From: Casuarina equisetifolia
Taxonomy: Eukaryota; Streptophyta; Magnoliopsida; Fagales; Casuarinaceae
Assembly (NCBI GenBank): GCA_028551475.1
Contig: CM052355.1
Location: 20,053,580-20,117,579, forward strand
Direction: 5' to 3'
Length of the DNA: 64,000 nt
In this document: positions 35,981 to 47,692 of the stretch, in pieces
Layout of the letters: every line of letters starts with the position of its first letter
How positions within the stretch are numbered: position 1 is the first letter of the stretch
Position numbers and translations under genes: made by a program
Notes under the pieces: model-generated
Databases searched by the model: none
What the model saw: the letters and a program-made list of their open reading frames with translations, nothing else
What the model was told of the DNA's origin: nothing

Positions 35981-36712
35981 TGCAGAGCAACTATGCTAAC
36001 CTAGGCCAACGGCCCAACCCATATGTTGAGTGTCCTAACAATTATATGTTTGGATCCAAGAAGCCTAAACTTTTAAAGGTCATCCTAGAGATTCTTTAGG
36101 AATTTTGATATGTTTAATACTCCTTAACTGTGTTGATTTATGATTCTTAAATTGTCAAGGTTCTTAATTATCTAAGATTTCCTTATTTGTTGAGATCATT
36201 AATTTGTTAAGATGCTATCCGTAATTTGTTGGAATCTTATCCTCAATTTGTTGGGATCTTATCTTAATTTGGTTAGTTTGATTTTTCCTTAAATTTAGGA
36301 TTTGAGTTCTACTAGGATTAGCTTATCAGAGTTCTACCAGGATTAGCTTATCTGAGTTCTACTAGGATTAGCTTTTATGAATTCTAGATCCTTCTATGGG
36401 TAGTCTTAATCGTCTATTTAAGGACATTGTTCCTTTAGTTGTAATCAGAACCTTGAGAACGGTGAAGATTGAAAAGTTATTGAATTTCATTTTCCTTTAA
36501 GCTTTGTCCTATAAATTTCATGCCTCTACTTTCCAGCCTTTTATATTCCAATTATCTTAATTCCTGCACTTAAATTACTGCCTTTTATCTTTTAATCGTT
36601 TATTTTCCAGTCTTTACCTTTCCAGCCTTTATATTTCCAAATTGCCTTATTATTATTCTATTTCAATCTCTTCATAATCAAAAGCTCACTCCATTGCCCA
36701 TCACAATCTGCA
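35981..36712 (+). repeat. 5' LTR of gypsy-2
   Basis: TGCAGA...ATCTGCA, 732 bp. It contains a TATA-like CTATTTAAGG near 36413, a threefold GAGTTCTAC(T/C)AGGATTAGCTT repeat near 36304-36375 and a pyrimidine-rich 3' part with TTTCCAGTC/TTTCCAGCC words. Confidence 0.85.
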
Positions 36713-36801
36713 TCAAGTGGTAATTAGAGCCAAGGTTTTGGTGAGTGAGCTATTCTAACAAATTTTTTCATCTCATAAATCTGTTGTTTGATAGCATCAC
36801 C

Positions 36802-38594
36802 ATGTCTCAAGAAGGAGATGATTCTTCTTGTTTATCGTCGCCCACTCCACCTTGGCTAGCTGCCAATATGGTGCAGAAAAGTGAAATCGAAAGGTGAGGG
36901 CTAATGTCCAAGAGCTTAAACTCTTAATTCAGTAGTATTTACCACCACAAAACAACGCACCCACCTCTCCAAACAATGTTAAAACCACCTCAAGTATCTA
37001 TACCACATATACAAATGTCCATTCCTCAACCATTACTCACCCAACCACCAACCCAACCTTTTTTATCGAGAGGACCAACACCACATTCCCCTCATTACCA
37101 ACAATATAGACCATATCAACCACCTCAGAGTTCATAACCAACATGTAGCCCCAACATATCAACCACCGCAAAGTTCACAACCAACCTATGTACCCCTAAC
37201 ATATGAACCACCTCAGAGTTCACAACCAACCTATGTACCTCCAACTTATGAACCACCACAACCTCATGTTGATGTTGAATCTGATGTTGATTCCAGTGAT
37301 GAAGATATTAGGAGAAGAAGAAAAGGGAGGCCAAAGGAAGATGATCGAAGCTTTCGTATAGACTTTCCTGAATTTGATGGCAGTCTGAACCTAGATGATT
37401 TTCTTGATTGGGTTTATACTATGGAGAGAATCTTTAAATTCAAAGACTATAGCAAGGAAAAAAAATGCAAGATAGCTATTCTCAAACTCAAGGATTATGC
37501 TTCCCTATGGTGGGATAATACAAGAAAGTTTAGGGAAAGAGATGGGTGAAGTAAAGTCAAAACCTGGGATAAGCTTAAGAAGCTCTTGACTAGGCAATTT
37601 CTCCCTCGAGAATACAAACAAGAGCTTTATCACAAGCTGCACACTTTCAAGCAAGAAAAAAGAAGTGTTGGAGAATACATCAAAGAATTTGAAAAGCTAA
37701 TGATCCGATGTGATGTTCCCGAACCAATAAAGCAGTCCATTGCCCAATTTCTTGGAGGCTTAAATCCAAATATTGCCCAAATGGTTGATATGCAAGCTTA
37801 TTGCTCTCTTGATGATGTGTACAAATTGATTGTTAAGGTTGAAAATCAAAAAACTGCCTCCAGGATCAAGTATTTTAGCAAAGGAGATTATGTTCAGAAG
37901 ACTGTCTCAAGCAACGCCAGATATGACTTTTTGAGTTAGACTCCCAAGGAACTAGACAAGCCCAAAAACATGGAGGCCAAACATGGTGAGAGTTCTCGAT
38001 CCATTGCTCCCAAAAGTGAACGGCCCTAAGTTAGATGTTATTAGTGCCAAAGAGTTGGCCACCTTCAAGCTAATTGCCTTAATCGAAGGGTAATGACGAT
38101 GAAAGAATGGGAGGAAATTGGAGAAGTCTACTAGGTGGAGGAGCCATTAGAAGAAATAGAAGGAGAAGATTGCATAGCTAAACCAGATTCTGGTGAGCTT
38201 CTGGTCATTTGTTGTACTCTTTTTTCAAAGCTTAGTTCCCAAGATGAACAAAGAGAAAACATCTTCCAAACAAGGTGTACCATTAGGGGCAAGGTTTGTT
38301 TTATGATTATTGACAGTGGAAGTTGCACTAATGTAGCATCCACAAGTTGCAATGGCTAAGTTAGGGCAATGATCTTCAAGTAAAGAGGCAAGTTTTAGTT
38401 TCTTTTTCCATTGGGTAGAATTATACTAATGAAGCCCTTTGTGATATTATTCCTATGGAAGCATGTCACTTGCTACTTGGAAGACCATGGCAGTTTGATA
38501 GGTTTGCAAAGCATGATGGAGAAGCAACACTTATACTGTGAAGAAGAATGGCAAGCATATCACCCTTACACTCTGTTTCCCATGGCCATCTGCA
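36802..38594 (+). pseudogene. gypsy-2 gag-protease remains
   Basis: From an ATG at 36802 the frame shows a Pro/Gln-rich start, a gypsy gag domain (DFPEFDGSLNLDDFLDWV near 37360, then FLPREYKQELYHKLHTF near 37600), a zinc knuckle with C-Y-stop-C ending HLQANC near 38040-38075, and an aspartic protease with IIDSGSCTNVAS near 38310 followed by HLLLGRPWQFDRF near 38470. Stops at about 37548, 37937, 38026, 38046, 38133 and 38357 break it. Pol beyond the protease is deleted. Confidence 0.85.
37120..37252 (+). repeat. 45-bp tandem repeat in gypsy-2 gag
   Basis: About three copies of a 45-base unit encoding PPQSSQPTYVPPTYE. The first copy has lost two bases and contains stops. This is a low-complexity linker before the gag domain. 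Confidence 0.8.
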
Positions 38595-38903
38595 TTAGAT
38601 TTTGCTAGGACTTGGGGGAAGGTGAGGGGGTATTAGCATTTGTGTATGGTTTGGCTTTTGTAGTTTTGCAAAGGCAAATTAGTGGTGTGGATTCTTGACA
38701 ATGAGCCCGTCTTCTTTCTTCTTGTCTCTTCCTTCTCTGTCTTTTGTCCATTTTGGCAGGTTGTATCTAGAAGCTGTCAAGATTCCTTATACAATCCGCT
38801 TGCGTAATGGAGTTCTCGGAAGAGTTCTAACTGAAGGGCTAATCACTTACTCTAAGGCTGCGGCTCTGCATCAATCTTTGGAGGAAGAGGTTTCTCTATT
38901 ATA
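38595..38903 (+). repeat. 5' LTR of gypsy-1, second piece
   Basis: Aligns with about 41207-41513, the rest of the 3' LTR, through GGTTTCTCT and the final TTATA (TTACA in the other copy). The gypsy-1 primer-binding site follows at 38906. Confidence 0.9.
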
Positions 38904-38984
38904 GGTGGTATTGGAGCATTCCAATCCAACCATGGAGGACCACGTGTCGCAATTGGAGTTTGGTTTGTTGTAAGTGGTTGGTAT

Positions 38985-41035
38985 TGAATTATATGGAGGC
39001 TTTGAGAGGGTTTTTGGGCACTGCAAGGTATTACTGGCAATTTATTAAAGGTTATGGCAGAATCACGGAGCCATTTACAAGTTTATTAAAAAGAGATGCC
39101 TTTGTTTAGAATGACAAAGCTCAGCAAGCTTTTGAACAATTGAAATTGGTATTAACAACTACCTCGGGGTTAAGTTTATTAGATTTTTCTCAACCATTTA
39201 TCTTAGAGTGTGATGTGTCAGGGACGGGGGTTGGAGCTGTGTTGTCGTAAGGAAAAAAAGCCATTGCCTATTTCAGCAAAACCTTTCATGGGAACCATTT
39301 AAGACTTTCCACTTATGAGTGTGAGATGTTGACAATAATAATGGCGATGCAAAAATGGCAACATTACCTCTTGGGGAGTAAGTTTATTATCAAAATTGAC
39401 CAAAAAAGTCTAAAATTTTTACAAGACCAGAAGATAGTAACTCCTGCCTAGCAGAAATGGTTGTTAAAGCTATTGGGGTGTGAATTTGAGATTGAGTACA
39501 TAGTTGGAAGAGATAATGTGGTAGATGATGGGCTTTCTTGTCAAAATGGGGAAGTTAATGGGGAAAACGAGGGGCTCACAAGATGTGTGTTGGCTGACAT
39601 TACTAGTCCCTATCTACAGTGGCTTCATTCCATCTAAGAGGAGATTTAGCATAATCCAAAGGCATAGGAAATAGTGGCAAATATTGTTGGTGGGGAAGCT
39701 ATGGGACCTTGGAACTATAAGGATGGGGTCATCACTTTCAAGAATAAGGTATATCTTCCCACTAACTCACCATTAATTCCTTTAATAGTTAAAGAAATGC
39801 ATGATAGTGCACAAAAGGGTAGAGAGAAAACATTAAGGAGAGTGAAATCTGTATTTTATTAGAAGGGGATGAGAAGTCATGTAGAGCATGTGATAGAGGA
39901 ATGCTTGGTTTGTCAAAAGAACAAGAATGAAAACACCAACCCAATTGGCCTATTACAACCATTATTAGTTCCTAAGTAAGTTTGGGATGACATTACTATG
40001 GACTTTGTGGAAGGGCTACCAAAGTCCTAAGGAAAATCAGTGATATTAGTAGTGGTAGATAGATTGTCTAAGTTTGGACACTTCATTCCCTTGTCCCATC
40101 CTTATACAATGGTAATGGTGGCCCAAGCTTTCTTTGAAAACATTTTCAGACTCTATGGGATGCCACAGTTAATAGTATGTGATAGAGATATTCTTTTTAC
40201 AAGCAAATTCTGGAAGGAATTGTTTAGATTACTGAACACTACCTTCAATTTCTCATCCTCTTACCACCCCCAAATGGATGGCCAAACTGAAGTAGTGAAC
40301 AAAACCCTTGAGATGTATTTAAGGTGTTTTATAGGGGAACAACCCAAGGAATGATGTAAATGGCTGTCATGGGTACAATATTGTTACAACACAAGTTGGC
40401 ATAGCTCAACCTTGGATACTCCTTATGAAGTATTATATGGGAAAAGCCTACCTTTTCTTTTAAACTATGTGCCAGGGACCGTTAAGGTTGCTTCTATGGA
40501 GCATATATTAGAAGAAAAGGATGTGATATTTCGGGTCATTAAGAAGAATTTATATGCTACCCAAGACAGGATAAAAAGGGTGTATGACAAGAAGATGCGA
40601 GAGATTAATTATCAGGTAGGAGATTGGGTGCTAGTCAAGATACCACAGTATTGGCAGATTTCTGTTACCCAGCGGATGAGTCAAAAATTAAAACCTAAAT
40701 TTTAAGGGCCCTACAAGGTGATCCGAAAGATAAGGAAGGTGGCTTATGAAATTGCACTCTTAGTCGGCTCCAAAATACATCTGGTGTTCCATGTTTCAAA
40801 GTTAAGGAGGTTTAAGGGAAAACCTAAAAGGATAGAGCAGAATTATGGTGAGGAATTTCAAGATGCCCGTGATGAATTTACAGAGGAAAAGAAACCTTAA
40901 GCAGTGTTGGAAGGTAGAAGTTGTAATGGGAAAACTAAGTTATTGATTCATTGGAAGGGAAAAGCTCCTGCAAAAGCCACTTGGGAGAAGGAACAGGATT
41001 TTTATTCTCAGTACCCAAAATTCTAGAGTAGGGAC
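38985..41035 (+). pseudogene. gypsy-1 pol 3' half with chromodomain-like end
   Basis: In order: RT thumb (LRGFLG, then YYWQFIKGYG near 39030), RNase H (DFSQPFILECDVSG near 39200), integrase H2C2 zinc region (near 39795-39940, CLVCQKNK), and integrase core with VILVVVDRLSKFGHFIPLS at 40040-40100 and SSSYHPQMDGQTEVVNK near 40255. GDWVLVKIPQY lies near 40620 and a chromodomain-like LLIHWKGKAPAKATWE near 40940-40990. About ten stops interrupt it, nearly all where the family has Gln or Trp. Confidence 0.88.
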
Positions 41036-41079
41036 CCGGCTTAGCCTTGAGGACAAGGCTGAAGCTAAGCAGGGGGAAA

Positions 41080-41513
41080 TGTTACGGGTTGGAGAAAAGA
41101 AGTAATAGGGTGAGTCTAAATAAACAAAAAGTTATGGGCCTTATAGGACATTTGGGTTAAAGCTATGGGCCTATCGAGTTAGTAGAGTAAAGGCCCAAAA
41201 GAGAAGGGATTTTGGTAGGACTTAGGGGGAGGTGAGGGGGTATTGGCATTTGTGAATGGTTTGGCTCCTGCAGTTTTGTAGAGGTAAATTGCCAATGTGG
41301 GTTCCCAATAACAAGCCTGTCTTCCTTCTTCTTGTCTTTTCTTTTTCTATCTCTTGTTTATTTTGGTGGGTTGTATCCAGAAGTTATCAAGATTCCTTAC
41401 ACAAGCCGCTCGCATAAAGGAGTTCTCGGAAGAGTTCTGACCGAAGGGCCAATCACTCGCTTCAAGGCTATGGCTTTGAATCAATCTCTGGAGGAATAGG
41501 TTTCTCTGTTACA
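41080..41513 (+). repeat. 3' LTR of gypsy-1
   Basis: 434 bp, TGTTACGGG...CTGTTACA, followed by the GGCAA target duplication. Confidence 0.92.
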
Positions 41514-42560
41514 GGCAACAACATCTTGGTCTTAATAATTGTGATCAAAGTGATGTAAACATTACTTAGTAATGAGGCATAAATTTGACATTCAACAATA
41601 GAACAAGTACTTAGGTGTTGGGGCTGTTACTAAGAGGGCTAAGATCGTAGGGGAGGTCTCCATGGAGTAGCCCAAGTAGTTTGACTAGCAAGGGTGAACC
41701 ACTGGCCTTGGGACAAAAATATGCTGCTTAGAATGGCCTTTTCATTACTAGCTTTTTCCATCATTGCTTTGATTCAAATAAGTAACAAAGACGGAGGTGT
41801 CATTGAAAGGTTGGTTGTAGCATAGCAAGCAAAGCTTCAAAGGTGTGAAGCTGAAAGATGGCCTCATCAAAAGAAGGCAAGGGTGGTGGGTACATGGGCA
41901 TTTAAAAGAACTCATAGTCTGCCAAAACTCTTAGGTAAAGCATGAGTTTTACTAGTGTCCAATAATGGCTACACAATGAATGATAGTTAATTTAAAAAAG
42001 TTACGAAGTTATGCAAGAAAGCTAAGAAAGGACATGTGCCCTTCTTTTTAGTTTTGGATTTCTTAGCAAAATGGTTGGCCAATATAGTCCAGATCTCCAA
42101 AGCTATCTTAAGCTTGAAGATATAATGAAATAGATCCTCAAACAAGACTCAACAACCCATGATCTAACAAGGCCATCAATAAATTCCCAAGCCTTAAAGG
42201 TAGGATTGTTTTCTTCTTTCCTATGAATAATGAGGGTTATGGGAGGTTTAGGTCTCCCTAGTAAGAAAGCCAAGAATTTTGAGGATTTTTGCGAGTCATG
42301 ATCTTTTAACCGAGGGAAGGTAGTTGGTCTTGATAAGTTTAATGTTCACAAAGTTAATGAAATTGATGGTAGTGGGGTAGGGGTACAAGGGACGAGTTTT
42401 AGAAGATGAGGTTGCCATGAGAGAGAAAGTGTAAAAGGGAAGAAGAGAAGGGGAGGGGGTGGGAAAGGAAAGGCGGATTCGAAGGTCAAAATTGCCTTGG
42501 ATGGCTTGATACCTTGAAGAAAGTTTAAAAATAGAATATAGACTTAAGGCTATTGAAACC

Positions 42561-44899
42561 ATGACCTCTATATATTGAGAAGAAGTTGAGCATAACAAGC
42601 TCTAAAAATATAGGAAGCAAAAGCAAGAAAACTATACCGCTATCTTTTTTATATACGGTTTATAGTATAAATAACAATGGCTATAAGCCCATTGAGAGCA
42701 ACATGCTGACTTTTGATTTGAATTTGAGTTTGAGGTAGTAGCATGAATAGTAGAACAAATTGAGATTAATAAGCCTCCAAAGAATGATGCAAAAATAAAA
42801 AATATAGACTTCGTGGAGTAGCTGTGTAAGAAGTTTGTAGAGTGAGAAATAGTTTTTGACTTTTTAGAATGGTTTCATGAGGGTGGTAGTTTGTCATTAT
42901 TAGAAGAGGCTGAGTTAGGTGGATGTGATTTGTCTTTAGTAAACATCGTTCTTCTTAGATGCATCGATAAATGGTTGTCATTGCAAGCAATATGCTGGCT
43001 TTACTACTTGACATATATGTTTAAGGATGCCTACTAGCCAAGCATGCCTAGAACAAATGATTCAATCTCTTCCCTTACAGTAACTAAAATCATACATACC
43101 ACTATCTACACAAGGTAGCCTTCTCGAGGATTAATGCCCTCCACCAACCATATCAATCAAGGAACACTAGCTTATGTGTATGCCCACATAAGCATATGAC
43201 TAACTATCCAAGCGTTGATTGTGCCACAAGGTGGCTGTTGTATAAGAGGTTGGGGGAACGAAAAGAGTCAAAATAGGGCGCGTTTGGAGATAGACATGAT
43301 GTACTAGCCACCAAATTACCACAATGGTTCTCTTAATCGGTACCATGCAGAGGAAGGCAAAACAATGCCATTATTTTTCAAACCGTACAGTTGTTGTGCT
43401 TGTATTGTAGAAAAGTAATGACCTATCCCTAAGAGACATTGCTCTATTGTTGTCTTTTGCCTTATGTACGTACATCAAGTAGTCAATGTAATGAATATTT
43501 TATATTGCATAAATATTCAAACATTCTAATCAATTTTTCTACATAATTTTTTTATGATTTGAATTACATGCTTGGTTCCATAAAATATAATGTTTTATAT
43601 TATAAAAAGTAAGTGTCTTGAATATCAAATTTTGAATGCAAAGCAATTAAGGAAATTGATGACTATAATGTAGAAAAATATTAAAATTTAATTGGGATAA
43701 AGATGTACATATGCTAAATCCAAATAGTATTGCGAGATGTGTTTGTCATAATTTCAATTTTTGGGAAGCTTTTGAAATCAAAATTAATGTGTTTTTTCTC
43801 GTTATTAGGGTGAAGAACTAGGAAAGGAGGTAAAGGGGCTAACAAGACTTTCTTAAGCCCATTTCCCTTTTTGTGTTTTCATAACTAGTCAAAATGCTCG
43901 TTTATTTAGTTGCATTTTTCTCCTCCCCCTAACCACAAAACCCACCATTTCATATATAAACTTTCCCACATATATTTCTTTTTCTAAACTCACTAATCAT
44001 ATAGATAAGGAAAATGGAATTGTTTTCCTTCCTATAGCCCACCGCCTCCATTCCAACATCGATTGAGATATGTAATAAATTTTGCATATGTTAATTTTTT
44101 AATTTGGTCTACTAAAATTAAAGGTTTAGCATAGGAAACCTTTTTAGGTTTGAATTCTTTCCAAATAAAAAAATTAAACACTTTTCTCATCCTAGTAGAT
44201 TTAAGATATTCAAGTATTAAAGAAAAATTTTCATATCAAACGAATACTTTAAGAACAAAATTTTGATTAAAAAGAAAATCATGAAATGTTGGAACTATGT
44301 ATCTTAAAAAATAATTATTAGCTTGATTATTTGTTCTATATAATATTCCTATATTTTTGTTGTCATAAGTGTATATGGGTTTAAAATATTTTATATGTAG
44401 TTTTTAAAATGAAGTTTTGTTTTTGTACGGTCAATATAAAAATGTGTCTAAAGTTTTTCACTATAATGAACCAGCCATTTAAACATTAGATGTCATCATT
44501 CTATTAGCAATCCACTAAATGAGTAAGCTTTGATGGGGCCTTTTTGTATTCTTGACTATTTGGCCTACAATAGGGAAAAAGAGGTGAAAGAACCTTTATG
44601 ATAGCATGCTATCAAGGAGATAAACTCAAACTAGTATAGATTAGGTAGGTTTTTTAATCCAAATTAGCAACAATATGTGATATAAGAAAACTTAATAAAG
44701 TTTTCAAGGGATTCATTTGTAATGCCCTAACCAAAATTGGCAAATAAACCCATTAGTGGTAGAAAGTTGGATACCATATACATCAACAATTTATAAAATC
44801 TCAATAGCCTATTTAAAAGGACAGTAACAATTTTAAAGAAAAGTATGCTTATGTTTGGTTTTCATGATGAAAGTGACAAACTACCTTGTTTGTTTCTTT
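42561..44899. other. AT-rich DNA between elements, unassigned
   Basis: The first few hundred bases may hold the decayed 5' LTR of copia-3 (minus strand), but no boundary is visible. Elsewhere frames are short and I recognise no element. The stretch at 43400-44700 is especially AT-rich. Confidence 0.35.
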
Positions 44900-45999
44900 T
44901 ATCTATGCCATAGCCCAAGTCATGTGCCATAATGGGTCATGACAATCATAACCCTTTCAGCTAACTATTGTCTAAAGGTTAGGTTAAGCTTGAATGATGG
45001 AAACTGATGGAAACTAATTCTGAATATATTCTATATTCTCCTAGGTTAGGCAATACTTTGGATGTTTGATCATTGAATCAATAGATTGATTCTAGACCCA
45101 TTCCTTCTTCATACTGTTCAACAATCCAATATCTATTATGGTTCCATTAGTAACCTAATTTCACCATGCATGAGTAGAACTATAAGGTATATCTTACACA
45201 TATGACCAATAGCTTTTTGTAGTAGACACATGGAAGACTGGGTGGATATTGGCATTAAGCATTAAGGCCAATCTATATGTGACCTTTCTTATTTTTTACA
45301 TAAACATTTAAGGCCCATACTAATAAGGAAATAACTTAAAATTTGATTTCCTAGACAACATGAATTATTTGTATTGTCTTACTTTAAACTTGCATGTCAA
45401 ATTCCCATTTTGATCAATATTGATTAGCATTAGTCACCATCCAAGCTAGACTAGCCAACAAGTGGGATCGAATTAGTTGTATTTAATGGTTTGCACTTGC
45501 AAGAAGTCATCAACATCTTTTTTATGCATGAGTATCAAAAGGCCTACTTTACAAAGGGAGCATAGTTTTTTGGGTCCAAAGTTTTGGTAAAGTGGCTAGC
45601 TAGGTTTTACCTATATAGTGCTTTAAAAGGCATCATTTGCAAGCTAGTAGAACAAATCTTCTTAAAGTTTTTGAACAATTGTTGTACCACCACTCCATTA
45701 ACTTCTAAGGTCTCTTCCACTAAAGCAAGACATATATAGCTTAATCCATTGATTTACCCTTTCAGTTTGTCCATTGGTTTGCAGTGGTAATACATTCTAT
45801 GTAGAAAATTCACCTTTAAGTTCCTAAACAAATCCTCTTAATTTTTTTGAACAAAATCATACATTAATCACTTTCAATTGATGCCAATAATCCATATATC
45901 TTTTCCTACTCAATCTATAAAGATCAGCACCACCTAAGCCATCAAGAAATGGGGACTCATTCCCATGAAATGGGTGTACTTTTTAAATGATTGACTACC

Positions 46000-47250
46000 T
46001 GTTCGATGAATTTTAAATGCAAGTGAATATGTCGAATAAGTAATATAATGATAAGAAAAGTATCGTCCCACAAAGATTGGTGATTACTATGCCAACTAAT
46101 TACTAACAGTGAACAACTCTTAGAATTTATCTAACAAATTCAAATTAATAGAGAATAAACTAATCAACTAAATTTAATAAAACTAAATACACAAAATATG
46201 TTAGAGTGTCCGATTTCACCATAACTATGAGGTACTAATGTAGATTATGTATGCTTACAAGAGGGATAATATCTATGTGATAGCGGAACTTCCTAATTTA
46301 TTTACTATCCTATGTCTAGGTATAGCAAACCTACTTAGTTCATTAATTCGCTATATTTCTATATATGAATTGAAACAAACCAAATGCATTAGGATCTATG
46401 AACATTTCCAGTTTACAATAAATCTTTTGATTATCTTATCACCAAAAGCCACACAAACAACATGGTATATGTCTATCCACATTTATCCACACAGACTGAA
46501 TGATTTCAATCTCAAACATGCACATCAAATCATTCAAGTGGTGGCCAATCACTTAAAAGCATTAAGCATAATAATATATAACTCACATAAATAAAATATT
46601 TTGCAAAACATAATAATCATAAGATTCATACCATCATAATTAGGTTACATCGTAGCTCTAACAAAAATAAACTAAAACATAAAGAAATAATGAGGAAGAA
46701 TGGTAATAAGAAATAAAGAAGGCATCTTGAATCCAAGAACAAGAAATCTGTCACCCTTTTTGTTTTCTTTTCAAGAAAACCTTAAATTCTTGGCATCTTT
46801 CTTGAGTTATGCTCAATTTCCTCCTCCCTCTTTCTTTTGCCTTTTCTCTTCTCTTAAATAGGGTTTAGGTTTAGACCTACTCTTATCCTAGTAGAATTGG
46901 GTCTTAGAGATCTAAAACAATTAGGTTTTGAACTCCTAATTTAATTAGGCTTTGAACTCCTAATATGATTAGGTTTTCTAATTATTTAAAAAAACTAATA
47001 ACAATAAAATCTAATAACAATCATTCAAAGCCCAAGCCCATCTTGACTCTCTTGATCTTGATATTACGATTTTACCACACAATAAGCATCAGGCTCTCCA
47101 TGTTCATCTATTTTCTCCTTGCCTTCTTGTGTTACATAAACAAGATAAATTTAAGTAAATAAAGAGGAGTTCAAATGTTTTCTCACAATTATTAAAGTTA
47201 TTTATTGCCTAAAATAGGTAAAAATAACTCTATAAAAATAGAGTTATCAC
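46000..47250 (-). repeat. solo-LTR-like unit, B type, inserted in gypsy-3 integrase
   Basis: 1251 bp, on the minus strand TGATAACTC...ATCGAACA. The target duplication CTACC is perfect (45995-45999 and 47251-47255). Gypsy-3 integrase motifs resume on each side at exactly the duplicated bases, between ENILVVV and VVNHLKKY. It carries no coding region. Size, TG...CA ends and 5-bp duplication fit a solo LTR of a large gypsy-type element. The 3' end motif (TAATTAGTTGGCATAGTAAT followed by a GGGACGATAC word) is shared with the repeats at 15383 and 49537. Confidence 0.85.
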
Positions 47251-47692
47251 TACCACCAAAATATTTTCCTTGTTGTCACTTAAAGCAACCCCTCAATGAG
47301 GTCCATATTGATATTTGTACAAGCTTGACTAGGAATTGGAAAATGGTTGCATATTTGCCTCATCAAAGGAAAGTGGAAGTATTATTGACTCTAGCATATA
47401 CCCCAAGGCCTAAATCATGCAAGTGTTGCATGATCTTATCCTTTAGTGATCCCTAATTTCCCATCATAATCTTGCTTTAAAACCTTAACATCTTGTTAGT
47501 AAAATAGTAATCATGGAGAGCTAAAGGTACCTTTAGCTCCTCTAGGATGAGTCCCCTTCATAACTTTGTGATGGCTACTAGTTTTATCTCAACTATAGAA
47601 TTGATATGGCATGTGTCTATCAATCCCACTAAAAGCCTTAAAATGCATTCACAAATTAGTTCTCACTATTGCTCATATTGGATCTTATAACT

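Larger units (their letters stand above)
35981..38594 (+). mobile_element. gypsy-2: second gypsy element inserted in the gypsy-1 LTR, deleted for pol
   Basis: It starts TGCAGA and ends TCTGCA, perfect terminal inverted hexamers. The flanks TTTGA and TTAGA form a 4-of-5 target duplication. A 732-bp 5' LTR (35981-36712) is followed by a primer-binding site TGGTAATTAGAGCC at 36718, then gag and protease. RT, RNase H, integrase and nearly all of the 3' LTR are gone. The last 25 bases match the end of the 5' LTR at 19 positions, so a remnant of the 3' LTR survives. The deletion probably arose after insertion. Confidence 0.88.
35845..41513 (+). mobile_element. gypsy-1: chromovirus-type Ty3/gypsy (Reina-like), internally deleted
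   Basis: The 3' LTR is 41080-41513. The 5' LTR is present in two pieces, 35845-35980 and 38595-38903, split by gypsy-2. The target duplication GGCAA is perfect (35840-35844 and 41514-41518). A primer-binding site TGGTATTGGAGC lies at 38906 and a purine tract (AGCAGGGGGAAA) at about 41069-41079. Gag, protease and most of RT are missing. The internal region begins at the RT end near 38990 and runs through RNase H, integrase and a chromodomain-like C-terminus. The Reina lineage is inferred from the integrase sequence. Confidence 0.92.
34441..42560 (-). mobile_element. copia-3: truncated minus-strand copia, interrupted by a gypsy
   Basis: Gag begins at 42418 (minus) with MATSSSKTRPLYPYPTT. A degenerate primer-binding site (TGGTTTCAATAGCC) sits upstream near 42550. 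Gag remains run to 41519. After the inserted gypsy, copia protease and pre-integrase motifs resume at 35840 (NSGASLHV near 35770), and integrase follows with QCDNGGEFTSQ near 35210. No RT or RNase H and no 3' LTR are visible, so the element is truncated near 34.5 kb. Frames are broken throughout. Confidence 0.75.

Noticed and set aside
46247-46594. A 115-codon frame
   Set aside because: It lies wholly within the non-coding B-type LTR unit and is not kept in the related copies.
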